This document shows, one piece after another, positions 45,734-57,502 of a stretch of DNA of 64,000 nucleotides. The translations under genes were made by a program, and so were the position numbers. Origin of the DNA: Chelativorans xinjiangensis (lineage in GTDB: Bacteria > Pseudomonadota > Alphaproteobacteria > Rhizobiales > Rhizobiaceae); assembly GCF_009812055.1 (NCBI RefSeq), contig NZ_WQNH01000002.1:1-64000 (forward strand). Direction: 5' to 3'. The notes beneath the pieces were generated by a model that was not told the origin of the DNA, did no database searches, and saw nothing but the letters and a program-made list of their open reading frames with translations. Each line of letters opens with the position of its first letter. Within the stretch, counting starts at the first letter, position 1.

Positions 45734-47110
45734 CTACCCCCTGTTATTGCTCGATAATCTCCGCCTTATCTCGTCGCGCGCCGCGTCGGTGGCGCGGAGG
45801 CGGATGGTGATGCTGCCGTCTTCGTGATTCTCGCGGTCGGTGACCTCGCCATGCCGGTACACCCAGTCCATGAGCGCCATCTGGTCCGGCGAAAGGGTGA
45901 CGGACGTCTCCGCGACACGGCCGGCGACGCGCTCTTCGATCAGCGCCATGAGGTCGTCGATCCCCTCCCCGGTCACCGCGGAGATGGCAACCGGCGGCGA
46001 CCTGTTGGCTTCGTCCCTGAAGAGCCTTTCGCGATCGCTTTCGCCGAGGCGGTCGATCTTGTTCCACACCTCGATGATGTGGCTGGTATCGGCGGCATCG
46101 ACGCCGAGGCTCGCCAGCACGTCCTCCACATCGGTGGCGTGGGCGGCAGTGTCGGGGTCCGAGATGTCGCGCAGGTGGATGACGAGATCGGCCTCCACCA
46201 CCTCTTCGAGCGTGGCACGGAAGGCGGCGACAAGATGGGTCGGCAGGTCGGAGATGAAGCCGACCGTGTCGGACAGGATGACGACCGTGCCGTGCGGGAA
46301 CCGCACGCGCCTCAGCGTCGGGTCGAGCGTGGCGAACAGCATGTCCTCGGCCATGACGGAGGCGCCCGTCAGCCGGTTGAAGAGCGTCGACTTGCCGGCA
46401 TTGGTGTAGCCGACGATGGCGACCACCGGGAACGGCACCTTGCGGCGCTTGGCCCGGTGCAGGTCGCGCGTGCGCCGCACGGTCTCCAGCTCCCGCTTGA
46501 TGCGGATGATGCGCTCCTGCAGAAGCCTGCGGTCAGCCTCGATCTGCGTCTCGCCGGGGCCGCCCATGAAGCCGCCGCCGCCGCGCTGGCGTTCAAGGTG
46601 CGTCCAGCTTCTGACGAGCCGGCCGCGCTGATATTCGAGGTGCGCGAGATCGACCTGCAGCCGGCCTTCCTTGGTGCGGGCGCGGCGACCGAAGATTTCC
46701 AGGATGAGGCCGGTGCGGTCGAGCACCTTGGCCTTGAGCTCGCGCTCGAGGTTGCGCTGCTGCACGGGGGAAAGCTGGTGATCGACGACGACCAGCTCGG
46801 CCTCGCGCTCGGCGACGATGCCGGCGAGCGCGCTCACCTTGCCGGCGCCGATCAGCGTCGCCGGGCGCGGCGCCGAGACGGGAAACGTCTCGCTGTGGAC
46901 AATTTCGAGGTCGATCGCCTCGGCAAGGCCCACCGCCTCTTCAAGCCTTGCCTGCGGCGACAGGGACATGCGCGCACGCGCACCCCCCTCCTCGCCTTGC
47001 GCGCGAGCGGAGGTCAGCACCGGCGTTACGACGACGGCCTTCGTGATCTCGCCGGCGAACGCGCCGTCGTCGGCGCGCGGATCGCCGGCAGCCTTCGGTT
47101 TATCTGCCAA
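45734..47110 (-). CDS. hflX: Ribosome-associated GTPase HflX
   Basis: A 458-residue GTPase that splits stalled ribosomes. The N-terminal HflX domain has TLIGAGKVSALAGIVAE and VVDHQLSPVQQRNLER. GGGGFMGGPGETQIEADRR links to the G domain, with GYTNAGKSTLFN (G1), DTVGFISDLP (G3) and NKID (G4). TTG 47110 directly follows the hfq stop codon and is the likely start; the first ATG (46969) would remove conserved sequence. It is translationally linked with hfq. Confidence 0.94.
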   Translation of the reverse strand: MADKPKAAGDPRADDGAFAGEITKAVVVTPVLTSARAQGEEGGARARMSLSPQARLEEAVGLAEAIDLEIVHSETFPVSAPRPATLIGAGKVSALAGIVAEREAELVVVDHQLSPVQQRNLERELKAKVLDRTGLILEIFGRRARTKEGRLQVDLAHLEYQRGRLVRSWTHLERQRGGGGFMGGPGETQIEADRRLLQERIIRIKRELETVRRTRDLHRAKRRKVPFPVVAIVGYTNAGKSTLFNRLTGASVMAEDMLFATLDPTLRRVRFPHGTVVILSDTVGFISDLPTHLVAAFRATLEEVVEADLVIHLRDISDPDTAAHATDVEDVLASLGVDAADTSHIIEVWNKIDRLGESDRERLFRDEANRSPPVAISAVTGEGIDDLMALIEERVAGRVAETSVTLSPDQMALMDWVYRHGEVTDRENHEDGSITIRLRATDAARDEIRRRLSSNNRG

Positions 47111-47359
47111 TCAGCCTTCCCGACTGTTTTCCTCGGCATCGAACAACTGCACCGGCTGGCTCGGCATGATCGTGGAGATGGCATGCTTGTAGACGAGCTG
47201 CGAGTGGCCGTCGCGGCGCAGAAGAACACAGAAATTGTCGAATGAGGTTACCACGCCGGTCAATTTCACGCCGTTGATCAGGAAGATCGTCAGCGGGTTC
47301 TTGCTCTTGCGAACGGTGTTCAGGAACAGGTCCTGCAGATTTTGCGAACGTTCCGCCAT
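47111..47359 (-). CDS. hfq: RNA chaperone Hfq
   Basis: An 82-residue Sm-like hexamer subunit that pairs small RNAs with mRNAs. [20 protein letters not shown] leads into the Sm1 motif ([19 protein letters not shown]) and the Sm2 motif (YKHAISTI). The short C-terminal tail is typical of alphaproteobacteria. In rhizobia Hfq also affects nitrogen fixation control. It is co-transcribed with hflX. Confidence 0.97.
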   Translation of the reverse strand: MAERSQNLQDLFLNTVRKSKNPLTIFLINGVKLTGVVTSFDNFCVLLRRDGHSQLVYKHAISTIMPSQPVQLFDAEENSREG

Positions 47360-47492
47360 TGTTTTTTTCTTTCACCATCCCTGCGCATTGCGCGGCAGTA
47401 GCGCAAATGTCACCCCGCCCTGTCAAGCGCGGCGACTGCCCTCCTGCCACGCTCCCGCCAGCACCGTCACCTTAAGCCGACTGCCCGAGTGG

Positions 47493-48359
47493 TTAACAGG
47501 CAGGACTTTTTTCCGCAACGTCAAAAAACGAGTGCCGCAGAGACAGGGTGAGCGAGCCGGGGTGGCCGTTGGCCACCGGTCGGCCATCGATTTCCACAAC
47601 CGGCATGACGACCGTCGAAGCGGCGGTGATGAAGGCCTCGCGCGCCGATTGCGCCTCCTCCACGGAAAACGCCCTTTCCTCGACCGTGAGGCCCATTTTC
47701 GCGGCCAGGTCGAGCACGGTCGCCCGCGTGATGCCGCGCAGTATGCCGAAATCGGCCGGCCGTGTCACCAGCTTGCCATCGGCGGTGACGATCCAGGCAT
47801 TGGTGGCGGCCCCCTCCTTCACCATGCCGTCGGTGTCGAGGAACCAGGCTTCCGCCGCACCCGCCTCGCGCGCCTTCTGCCGCGCCAGCACGTTGGGCAG
47901 GAGCCCCACCGTCTTGATGTCGACGCGCTCCCAGCGGTTTTCCGGCACGGTGATGACTTTGACGCCCTTTTCCGCGCGCTTCGCAGCCGCCTTCGGGTCA
48001 AGGCGCTTGGCGGTCACGACGACGGCCGGTCTCGTATCTAGCGCCGGGAAGACGTGATCGCGCGGGGCCACGCCGCGGGTGACCTGGAGATAGACCAGCC
48101 CGTTCCTTACGCCGTTGCGGCGGATCACCTCGCGCATGACGATCTCCAGCGCCTTGCGATGCATCGGCCAATCGATGGAAAGCTCGGAGAGCGAACGGCC
48201 AAGCCGGTCGAGATGGCGGGTCATGTCGATGACATAGCCGCGCGCCACCTCGCAGACCTCGTAGACGCCGTCGGCGAACTGGTAGCCCCGGTCCTCGATA
48301 TGCACTCCAGCCTCGGCATGGCGGACGTAGCGGCCGTTCACATAGGCAATGCGCGGCAT
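47493..48359 (-). CDS. D-amino-acid transaminase (class IV aminotransferase)
   Basis: A 288-residue PLP enzyme of fold type IV. EDRGYQFADGVYEVCEV is the family start, R in VTRGVAPRDH and the PLP lysine in RVDIKTVGLLPNVLA are visible, and EAWFLDTDGMVKEGAATNAW closes the site. It probably interconverts D-alanine and D-glutamate for peptidoglycan. The gene regularly sits between trkA and hfq in relatives. GAGGGGAG lies just upstream of ATG 48359. Confidence 0.92.
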   Translation of the reverse strand: MPRIAYVNGRYVRHAEAGVHIEDRGYQFADGVYEVCEVARGYVIDMTRHLDRLGRSLSELSIDWPMHRKALEIVMREVIRRNGVRNGLVYLQVTRGVAPRDHVFPALDTRPAVVVTAKRLDPKAAAKRAEKGVKVITVPENRWERVDIKTVGLLPNVLARQKAREAGAAEAWFLDTDGMVKEGAATNAWIVTADGKLVTRPADFGILRGITRATVLDLAAKMGLTVEERAFSVEEAQSAREAFITAASTVVMPVVEIDGRPVANGHPGSLTLSLRHSFFDVAEKSPAC

Positions 48360-48403
48360 GGTTCTCCCCTCAAAAAAATGAAGTTCCTGCGAATCGGGCG
48401 GTC

Positions 48404-49780
48404 TCAGAAAAATTCCAGGCTGACGCGAAAGAGCTGCTCGACCTGGCGCACCGCACTCTCCAGCGCGAAGATGACGACCCGGTCCTTCGGCTTGATACGC
48501 AGTGAACCACTCGGCTTGAGGACCGTGCCGTCGCGATAGACGGCGCCGATGCGCATCCCGTCCGGCAGTTCCTGCTCGCTGAGCGGCGGGCCGACCAGCG
48601 GCGAGGTCTCCAGGGCCTCGGCCTCGAGGATCTCGGCTGCCCCCTTCTGGACGTTGTGGACGGCACGGATGCGGCCGCGGCGCACGTGCTGCAGAACCTT
48701 GGAGATGGTCACAGCGCGCGGGTTCACATGGGCATCGATGCCCAGCGTCTTGGCGAATTCGTGATAGGTGGGGTTGTTGATGAGCACCAGGTTCGACTTG
48801 CAGCCGAGCCGCTTGGCGATCACGCTCGAAAGGATGTTGACCTGATCATCGTTGGTGAGGGCCACCATCAGGTCTGCATGGTCGATGTCAGCCTCCAGAA
48901 GCAGCTTCTGCTCGAGCGCGCTGCCGTTGAGCACGACCGTGCGGCGCAAATCGTCGGCGATGGCGACGGCGCGCTCGCGGTTGCTCTCGATGATCTTCAC
49001 CTTGGTGCGGCTGCGCTTGCGCTCCAGCGAGCGGGCGACGTAGCGACCGATATTGCCGCCGCCGGCAATGACGATGCGGGTGGCCTCGGCCTCCTCATGC
49101 CCGAACAGGCCCAAGGTGCGGCGGACCTGGTCCTTTGTGGTGACGACATAGGCCATGTCGCCGGCCATCAGCTGATCGCCGGAATGCGGGACGAACAGGT
49201 TGCCGTTGCGCGACACGCCCACCACGGTAGAGGGCAGATCGGGGAAAAGCTCGGTCAGCTGCGCCAGCGGCGTGTTGATGACCGGGCACTCCTCCTGGCA
49301 TTCGATCGCCACCATGGCCACGCGCCCGTCGGCGAAGGCCACCACGTCGGTGGCGCCGGGAAGAGCGATGCGCCTGAGCACCATTTCGCCCACCTCGAGT
49401 TCCGGCGAGATGATGACGTCGATCGGCAGGTGATCGCGCGAGAAAAGGTCCATGTAGTGGGACTGCAGATAGGACTGCGAGCGGATGCGCGCGACCTTGG
49501 TCGGCACGTTGAAGAGCGAGTGCGCAACCTGGCAGGCCACCATGTTGACCTCGTCGTAGAGCGTGACGGCGATGATCATGTCGGCCTGCTGGGCGCCGGC
49601 GGCTTCCAAGACCTCCGGATGCGCGCCATGGCCGACGAAGCCGCGCACATCGAGCGCGTCGCGCACGCCGCGGATGAGCTCGGCCGAGGTGTCGATGACC
49701 GAGACGTCGTTTTGCTCCGCCGCCAGCCGCTCGGCAATGCCATAGCCGACCTGGCCGGCGCCGCAGATGATGACCTTCAT
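48404..49780 (-). CDS. trkA: Trk system potassium uptake protein TrkA
   Basis: A 458-residue cytoplasmic regulator of K+ uptake. It contains two RCK_N/RCK_C repeats: GAGQVGYGIAERLAAEQNDV (NAD-binding) with ELEVGEMVLRRIALPGATDV, and IAGGGNIGRYVARSLERKRS with LPDGMRIGAVYRDGTVL. The TrkH/TrkG membrane partner is not in this window. It lies downstream of ntrYX, as in many rhizobia. Confidence 0.95.
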   Translation of the reverse strand: MKVIICGAGQVGYGIAERLAAEQNDVSVIDTSAELIRGVRDALDVRGFVGHGAHPEVLEAAGAQQADMIIAVTLYDEVNMVACQVAHSLFNVPTKVARIRSQSYLQSHYMDLFSRDHLPIDVIISPELEVGEMVLRRIALPGATDVVAFADGRVAMVAIECQEECPVINTPLAQLTELFPDLPSTVVGVSRNGNLFVPHSGDQLMAGDMAYVVTTKDQVRRTLGLFGHEEAEATRIVIAGGGNIGRYVARSLERKRSRTKVKIIESNRERAVAIADDLRRTVVLNGSALEQKLLLEADIDHADLMVALTNDDQVNILSSVIAKRLGCKSNLVLINNPTYHEFAKTLGIDAHVNPRAVTISKVLQHVRRGRIRAVHNVQKGAAEILEAEALETSPLVGPPLSEQELPDGMRIGAVYRDGTVLKPSGSLRIKPKDRVVIFALESAVRQVEQLFRVSLEFF

Positions 49781-49798
49781 GGGTTCATTGCCTTGTCA

Positions 49799-49935
49799 TG
49801 AGTGAGTAGTGAGTAGTGAATAGTGAGTAGAGAACCCACGCCGCGCTTGTCACCGGCTGCCATTCGCTATCTCGCCACTCTTTTCTATTCACTACTCACT
49901 ACTCACTACTCACTATTCACCACTCACTATTCACT
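49799..49935. repeat. Inverted arrays of a TCACTAC/TCACTAT heptamer-like repeat
   Basis: On the left (49799-49831) the motif GTGAGTAGTGA is iterated; on the right (49885-49935) the complementary CACTACTCACTACTCAC pattern is iterated with CACTATTCAC variants. The two arrays can fold into a long hairpin with a 53-base loop. They lie between the ntrX stop and the trkA start. Confidence 0.9.
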
Positions 49936-49942
49936 GCTCCCC

Positions 49943-51304
49943 CTACACCCCAAGCGACTTCAGCTTCCTGTGCAGCGCCGAGCGCTCCATGCCGATGAAC
50001 TCGGCGGTGCGCGAGATGTTGCCGCCGAATCGGTTGATCTGCGCCAGAAGGTACTCCTTCTCGAAGAGTTCGCGCGCCTCGCGCAGCGGCAGTGCCATGA
50101 TATGCTGGTCGCCTTGTGTCGGCACACGCGGCATGACGTCGCCGATCTCGGCGGGCAACAGGTCGGCGGTTATCGGCGCGTCGCCGTCGTCGCCGCGCGT
50201 CAGGATCAGAAGCCGCTCGACGTTGTTGCGCAGTTGGCGAACATTGCCCGGCCAGTCGTGCGCCTGCAGAACGGCCAGCGCGTCCTCGCCGAGGCGGCGC
50301 GGCTTGATGCCCACCTGAGTGACGATCTGCTGCATGAAATGCTCGATCAGGACCGGGATATCCTCGCGCCGCTCCGACAGCGGTGGAACCGCGACCGGCA
50401 CAACGGCCAGGCGGTGGTAGAGATCCTCGCGGAAGCGGCCCTCGGCGATCAAGGCCTCCAGGTTCCGCGCCGTGGAGGAGACGATGCGTACGTCGACCTT
50501 GACCCGCTTGGTGCCGCCTACCCGCTCGAACTGCTGATCCACCAGAACGCGCAGGATCTTGGCTTGCGTCTCGCTCGGCATGTCGGCGACTTCGTCGAGG
50601 AAGAGCGTGCCGCGATGGGCCTCCTCCAGGGCGCCCACCTTGCGCTCGCTGCCATTTGATTCGGTGCCGAACAGCTCGATCTCCATGCGCTCGGGCGTGA
50701 TCGAGGCGGCGTTCACGGAAACGAAGGGACCGGTGCTGCGGCTGGAAACGGCATGGATGGCACGCGCGGCCAGCTCCTTGCCGGAACCCGACGGGCCGAT
50801 CAGCATGATGCGACTGTTGCTGGGGGCGATGCGCTCGATCGTCTGACGCAGGTGGTTGATCGCCGGCGAGTTGCCGACGAGGTCGAAGCTCTCGCCGCTG
50901 CGCTTCTTCAGGTCCAGGACCTCGCGCTTGAGCTTGGACGTCTCCAGCGCCCGCTCGCAGATGAGGATCAGCCGGTCGGCCTTGAAGGGCTTTTCGATGA
51001 AATCATAGGCGCCGCGCTTGATGGCCGACACCGCCGTCTCGATGGTGCCGTGGCCGGAGATCATCACCACCGGCAAATCGGGATGCATCTCCTTGATCTT
51101 GTCGAGCAGCGCCAGCCCGTCGAGGGTGGAGCCCTGCAGCCAGATATCGAGCAGCACCAGCCGCGGCACGCGCTCGGTGATGGCCGCCAAGGCGCCATCG
51201 CTGTCGCCGGCGGTGCGCGCCTCGTGCCCCTCGTCGCTCAAGATGCCGGCGACAAGCTCGCGGATATCTTCCTCGTCGTCGATGACCAGTATGTCAGACG
51301 CCAT
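49943..51304 (-). CDS. ntrX: Response regulator NtrX
   Basis: A 453-residue NtrC-family regulator partnered with NtrY. The receiver domain has ILVIDDEEDI and LVLLDIWLQGS (phospho-aspartate). The AAA+ domain has GPSGSGKELAAR (Walker A) and GTLFLDEVADM (Walker B), but the GAFTGA sigma-54 contact loop is replaced by GTESNGSERKVGALEE. The C-terminal Fis-type helix-turn-helix is GGNISRTAEFIGMERSALHR. NtrX in alphaproteobacteria commonly lacks GAFTGA and acts on sigma-70-type promoters. It overlaps ntrY by 11 bases. Confidence 0.95.
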   Translation of the reverse strand: MASDILVIDDEEDIRELVAGILSDEGHEARTAGDSDGALAAITERVPRLVLLDIWLQGSTLDGLALLDKIKEMHPDLPVVMISGHGTIETAVSAIKRGAYDFIEKPFKADRLILICERALETSKLKREVLDLKKRSGESFDLVGNSPAINHLRQTIERIAPSNSRIMLIGPSGSGKELAARAIHAVSSRSTGPFVSVNAASITPERMEIELFGTESNGSERKVGALEEAHRGTLFLDEVADMPSETQAKILRVLVDQQFERVGGTKRVKVDVRIVSSTARNLEALIAEGRFREDLYHRLAVVPVAVPPLSERREDIPVLIEHFMQQIVTQVGIKPRRLGEDALAVLQAHDWPGNVRQLRNNVERLLILTRGDDGDAPITADLLPAEIGDVMPRVPTQGDQHIMALPLREARELFEKEYLLAQINRFGGNISRTAEFIGMERSALHRKLKSLGV

Positions 51305-53582
51305 TATCGACCTTTTCCGTCTCTCCAGCAGAATTGCCCGCCCCTTCCCCGGAAGCGCCGCCGGCCGGTGCACCCGGCAGGATCATGCGGATCATCGCCC
51401 CTACACCACCATGGAAGTTCGCCGGCGCGTCGTTGAGCTCCAGCCGCCCCCCATGGTCTTCGATTATCTTCTTGACGATGGCAAGGCCAAGGCCGGTGCC
51501 TTTCTCGCGCGTCGTCATGTACGGCTCGAGCAGCCGCTGGCGGTTTTCCCGCGGCAGGCCCTTGCCGTTGTCGATAACCGCCACCTCGATGGTCTTGCCC
51601 ACCTGCCGTGCGACTATGCGGATCACACCCTGGCGCTCGCCTTCCTCGCGGATCGCAGCGTCGATGGCCTCCGACGCGTTCTTGATGACGTTGCCGAAGG
51701 CCTGGCTCATCAGGCGCGTGTCGAAACGGCCGATCAACGGCTTCTCGCCCAGCGCCCGTTCGACCCTGATGTCGGAGCGGCTGACCTCGACCAGGAAGGA
51801 CGCCTCGCGCAGCGGCTCGCGCAGGTCGAGCCGCTGGATGTCGGGCTTGGGCATGCGCGCGAAGGTGGAGAACTCGTCCACCATGCGGCCGATGTCTCCC
51901 ACCTGGCGGATGATCGTGTCCGTGCACTGGTCGAAGACCTCGCGGTCCTCGGTGATGACCTTGCCGTATCGCCGGCGGATGCGCTCGGCCGAAAGCTGGA
52001 TCGGCGTGAGCGGGTTCTTGATCTCATGGGCGATGCGCCGGGCAACATCCGCCCAGGCCGAAGAGCGCTGCGCCTGCACGAGGTCGGTGATGTCGTCGAC
52101 GGTGACGACGTAGGAGCGCTCGTCCGTCTCGCCGACGCTTTCCTCGGTGGTGATCTGAACGTTGAACGTGCGCTCCGCGCCGGCGCGGTAGAAGGTGAGC
52201 TGGTGGCGATAGACCTGGCGGCCGGACGTCCGCCCCATCTCGAACACGCGGCCGATCTGCGGCAGGACGGCGGAGAGATTCTGCCCCACGGCCCGGTCGG
52301 TGGAAATGGCCAGCATGGTTTCGGCCGAGCGGTTGACCATGGAGACCGTGCCCCGGGCGTCGACGCCTATAACACCCGCCGTGACGCCCGAAAGCACCGC
52401 CTCGGTGAAGCGGCGGCGCTCGTCGATGACGTCACGCGCGGAGATGAGCTCGTCGCGCTGGGTCTTGAGCTGCAGGGTCATCTTGTTGAAGGTGTCGCCC
52501 AGCGAGGCTACGTCGCCGTCCGAGGGACGGACGGGCACCGCCACGTCGAGATTGCCGGTCGAGACCGCGCCCGCCGCACCGATAAGCTGACGGATCGGCC
52601 GCACCAGCCGGTCGGCCACGGCGATGCCCGTCCAGATTGCCGCCAGCACGATGGCCAGCGTGACGACGAGGTAGAGCAGCGCGAAGGCGACCTGGGTGTT
52701 GATGCGGTTTTCCTCCAGCGAGCGGTACTCGCCGGTGTTCTCCGCGACGATGCGCTGCGCCTTGATGACCTGGGGGTCGAGCTCGCGCAGGGCGTAGAGA
52801 TAGACGTCGGGGATCTCGCGCAGCTTGACGATTGCCGCGATCAGGTTGCCCGGCGGCAGGTCGAACAGCACCGGCCGCCCTTCGGCAGCCCGCTGCAAGG
52901 CGCCGTCGGGCGGAGCGGGAATCTCGATCGGCTCGGGCATGTCCGCGCCCATGATGACCTCCTCGTCCTCCCGCATGAGAACCGCGTGGGCAAGGCCGCG
53001 GACCACCGCCTGCTGGGTGAGGCGCTGGCGGAAGCCGATCCGGTCGAGATTGTAGAGGGAGCGGAGACGGTCGAGGTCGATCGCCATGGAGAGTGTCGTG
53101 CCCTGCAGATTACGGGCGTGATCGGATACGTAGGCCTCGGCGATGGACAGGGACGACTGCACGATGACACGGGTCCGCAGCTCGAACCAGCGGTCGAGGC
53201 CGACATCGAGCGTGATGGAAGCGACGATGGCGACGAGGATTGCGGGTATCGCCGCAACAAGCGAGAACATGGCGACGATGCGCACGTGCAGCCTGGATGC
53301 CGCCTTGCCTCCCTTGCGCGCCGTATAGATGCGGTGCGCCTCGCGTCCAATCAGCGCCAGAAGCAGGAGGACGAATGCGGCGTTGATGCCGATCAGCGCC
53401 AGCGTGGTGCCGGCATCGGGAGTGAACGGGGTGAGCCCCAGGAGAACGGCAAACGAGATGGCCGCCGTCACCAGCGCACCCGCAGCCGCCAGAATGCCCG
53501 GCAGCGCCATCAGGCGGCGGCCGTCATTCGGCGCGGAACGGTAAACCGGTTCTCCGGCCATGGCAGATGCCTGCGTACTCAT
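51294..53582 (-). CDS. ntrY: Sensor histidine kinase NtrY
   Basis: A 762-residue membrane kinase. Three N-terminal membrane helices (about 27-48, 58-80, 100-125) precede a periplasmic sensor region, a fourth helix (about 305-330) and HAMP. A PAS domain follows, then HisKA with [20 protein letters not shown] (phosphorylated His) and HATPase with NVIKNASEAID, DNGKG and GTGLGLAIVKK. NtrYX is linked to nitrogen and redox control in rhizobia and Brucella. ATG 53582 is used. Confidence 0.95.
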   Translation of the reverse strand: MSTQASAMAGEPVYRSAPNDGRRLMALPGILAAAGALVTAAISFAVLLGLTPFTPDAGTTLALIGINAAFVLLLLALIGREAHRIYTARKGGKAASRLHVRIVAMFSLVAAIPAILVAIVASITLDVGLDRWFELRTRVIVQSSLSIAEAYVSDHARNLQGTTLSMAIDLDRLRSLYNLDRIGFRQRLTQQAVVRGLAHAVLMREDEEVIMGADMPEPIEIPAPPDGALQRAAEGRPVLFDLPPGNLIAAIVKLREIPDVYLYALRELDPQVIKAQRIVAENTGEYRSLEENRINTQVAFALLYLVVTLAIVLAAIWTGIAVADRLVRPIRQLIGAAGAVSTGNLDVAVPVRPSDGDVASLGDTFNKMTLQLKTQRDELISARDVIDERRRFTEAVLSGVTAGVIGVDARGTVSMVNRSAETMLAISTDRAVGQNLSAVLPQIGRVFEMGRTSGRQVYRHQLTFYRAGAERTFNVQITTEESVGETDERSYVVTVDDITDLVQAQRSSAWADVARRIAHEIKNPLTPIQLSAERIRRRYGKVITEDREVFDQCTDTIIRQVGDIGRMVDEFSTFARMPKPDIQRLDLREPLREASFLVEVSRSDIRVERALGEKPLIGRFDTRLMSQAFGNVIKNASEAIDAAIREEGERQGVIRIVARQVGKTIEVAVIDNGKGLPRENRQRLLEPYMTTREKGTGLGLAIVKKIIEDHGGRLELNDAPANFHGGVGAMIRMILPGAPAGGASGEGAGNSAGETEKVDNGV

Positions 53583-53691
53583 CGATGCTCAACTCGGTGG
53601 CGCCAATGCCCAACGATCCATTGCGTTGCAGGTATGCAACGCAATGTGGCGACTTTGCAACGCCTACCTTCTCCAGGCCGAAGAAGGAAAA

Positions 53692-55169
<1,478 letters not shown>

Positions 55170-55173
<4 letters not shown>

Positions 55174-56315
55174 GCCTTCGGTCCTGTTTTCTGCCGCCCG
55201 CCCCGTTCGCCGGCCTCTGCGCGCCAGGCCGGCATGAGGATGCGGAAGGTGGTGCCGCGCGAGGAGGAATCGCACTCGATGACGCCGCCATGGGCGCCGA
55301 CGATCTTGGCTACCAGCGCCAGCCCTAGGCCGGAGCCGTTCTGCTTGGTGGTGATGAAGGGGTCGAAGATGATCGACCGGATGTCTTCGGAAACCCCGGG
55401 GCCGTTGTCGTGGACGCAGAACTCCATCGGCAACGACACGCGCTCGCGCGTGCCGGGCACGGAAAAGCGGATGCCGGGGCGAAAGGCGGTGGAAAGCTTT
55501 ATCTCGCCACCGCTTGTGTTTCCAATGGCTTCCGCCGCGTTCTTGATAAGGTTCAGGAAGACCTGGACGAGCTGGTCGCGGTTGGCGAGGACCGGCGGCA
55601 GCGAGGGATCGTAGTCCTCGACGATGGATATATGGCGGGCAAACCCGTTCTGGGCGAGCGCCTTCACATGATCGAGGATGACATGGATGTTGGCCGGCTC
55701 GCGGTTCACCGGCCGCTCGTCGGAAAAGACCTCCATGCGGTCGACCAGGGCGACGATCCGGTCCGTTTCCTCGGTGATCAGGCGGGCGAGCGCACGGTCT
55801 TCGTCTGAGACCACGTTTTCCAGAAGCTGTGCCGCACCGCGGATGCCCGACAGCGGGTTCTTGATCTCATGCGCCAGCATCGCTGCAAGCCCCGTCACCG
55901 AGCGGGCCGCACCCCGGTGGGTCATCTGCCGGTCGATCTTTTCCGCCATCGAGCGTTCCTGGAACATGATGACGACGAAGCCCGGCAACTCCGAGACCGG
56001 GGCGACGTAGATGTCGACGATCTTGTCCGAGCCGAGGCGCGGCGAGGAGATATCGACGCGGTACTCGTTGACCGGTGCGCGGCGCTCGCGCACCTGGTCC
56101 ACCAAGGTCAACAGCGGACTGCCGAAGGGCACGAAGTCCGAGAGCCGGTTGCGCGCCAGCATCGTCGCGCTCAGGCGGAAGAAGTCTTCGGCCTCGGCGT
56201 TGACGAATGGGATGAAGCCGTCGTCGTCGACCATGACGACGGGATGGCCGATGGCGTTGATCGCCAATTGCGCCACGTTCACGATGCTGCTGTCGGACAA
56301 GATATCGGTGCTCAT
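55170..56315 (-). CDS. ntrB: Nitrogen sensor kinase/phosphatase NtrB
   Basis: A 381-residue soluble kinase that controls NtrC in response to the PII protein GlnB. An N-terminal PAS domain (about 15-110) is followed by HisKA ([20 protein letters not shown]) and HATPase ([30 protein letters not shown]). It starts inside the dusB stop codon (ATGA overlap), continuing the operon dusB-ntrB-ntrC. Confidence 0.97.
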
Positions 56316-57379
56316 GCGACCATCCTTTGAGGAGACGCGGGTCTTTGCGGAAATGCGGACATTCGCGAAGCGGCGGGCCCGGCGAACGCGACCGCCAGGT
56401 GGTTGAGCACCTTGGCAGGCTCCGTTTCCGTCATGATCGCCGGCCGCAGCGATGCCGCGGCTTCACCGCCATGGCGCTCCAGGTACCAGCCCAGATGCTT
56501 GCGGGCATGGCGCACGCCCTGCTGAAGCCCGTAATGGGCGAGCATGTCTTCATAGTGTACCGCAACGTAGCCGGCCATTTCGGCCGCATCGCGCGGCACG
56601 CCCGGGGCTTGCGCGCCGGCTGCGAAGTGGGCGAGCGCGCCTGCCGTCCACGGCGCACCGTAATGCGCCCTGCCGATCATGACGGCGTTCGCGCCCGACT
56701 GCGCCAGCATGGCGGCCGCCTCGGCCGGTCCGTCGCCGTCGCCGTTCGCGACGACCGGGATCGATACCGCCTGCCCGACGCGCGCGATCGCCCGCCAATC
56801 CGCCCTGCCCTTATAGAACTGACAGCGCGTGCGCCCGTGTATGGTCACCATGGCGATACCCGCTTCTTCGGCATGCCGCGCGATGGCGGGCGCATTGAGG
56901 CAATCCTCGTCCCAGCCGAGGCGCATCTTCAGCGTCACCGGGACGCGTACCGCCTTCACCACCGCCTCGATCAGCGACAATGCATGATCGGGCTCGCGCA
57001 TCAGCGCCGAGCCCGAATAGCCACCCGTCACCTTCTTGGCCGGACATCCCATGTTGATGTCGACGATGTCGGCACCCTCGCCCGCGGCAATGCGCGCGGC
57101 TTCCGCCATCCAGCGCGCCTCGCGGCCGGCGATCTGCACCATGTGGACGTCGATCTCCGGCCGGCGGCGGATGCGGCGGGCGCTCTCCGCCCTACCCTTC
57201 GCCAATTCGCCGCTGGCAACCATCTCGGAGACGACGAGGCCGGCGCCGTGACGATGCGCGCGCAGGCGGAACGGCAAATCCGTGACACCCGACATGGGCG
57301 CCAGGAAGACCCGGTTGCGCAGCGCCACCGCTCCGACCCGCAGAGGGCATGCAAGCATCTCGACAGGATTTTTGCTCAA
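56312..57379 (-). CDS. dusB: tRNA-dihydrouridine synthase DusB (NifR3)
   Basis: Flavoenzyme that reduces uridine to dihydrouridine in t[17 protein letters not shown] starts the TIM barrel, and [20 protein letters not shown] holds the catalytic cysteine. [15 protein letters not shown] and VVANGDG follow. The first codon is TTG 57379; ATG 57358 (MLACPLRVG) is equally possible. It heads the dusB-ntrB-ntrC operon, the original nifR3-ntr arrangement of rhizobia. Confidence 0.95.
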   Translation of the reverse strand: MSKNPVEMLACPLRVGAVALRNRVFLAPMSGVTDLPFRLRAHRHGAGLVVSEMVASGELAKGRAESARRIRRRPEIDVHMVQIAGREARWMAEAARIAAGEGADIVDINMGCPAKKVTGGYSGSALMREPDHALSLIEAVVKAVRVPVTLKMRLGWDEDCLNAPAIARHAEEAGIAMVTIHGRTRCQFYKGRADWRAIARVGQAVSIPVVANGDGDGPAEAAAMLAQSGANAVMIGRAHYGAPWTAGALAHFAAGAQAPGVPRDAAEMAGYVAVHYEDMLAHYGLQQGVRHARKHLGWYLERHGGEAAASLRPAIMTETEPAKVLNHLAVAFAGPAASRMSAFPQRPASPQRMVA

Positions 57380-57502
57380 AAAGCATGCACCTTCGTTGTT
57401 TGCCTAATTCTTAGCCACAAACCGTTCGGTGCGCAACGGGTTTGGCAGCGCCTTAGCAGAAATCCGTTGGCATTTCACGATTGCCGTGATTATCCCTCCC
57501 GC

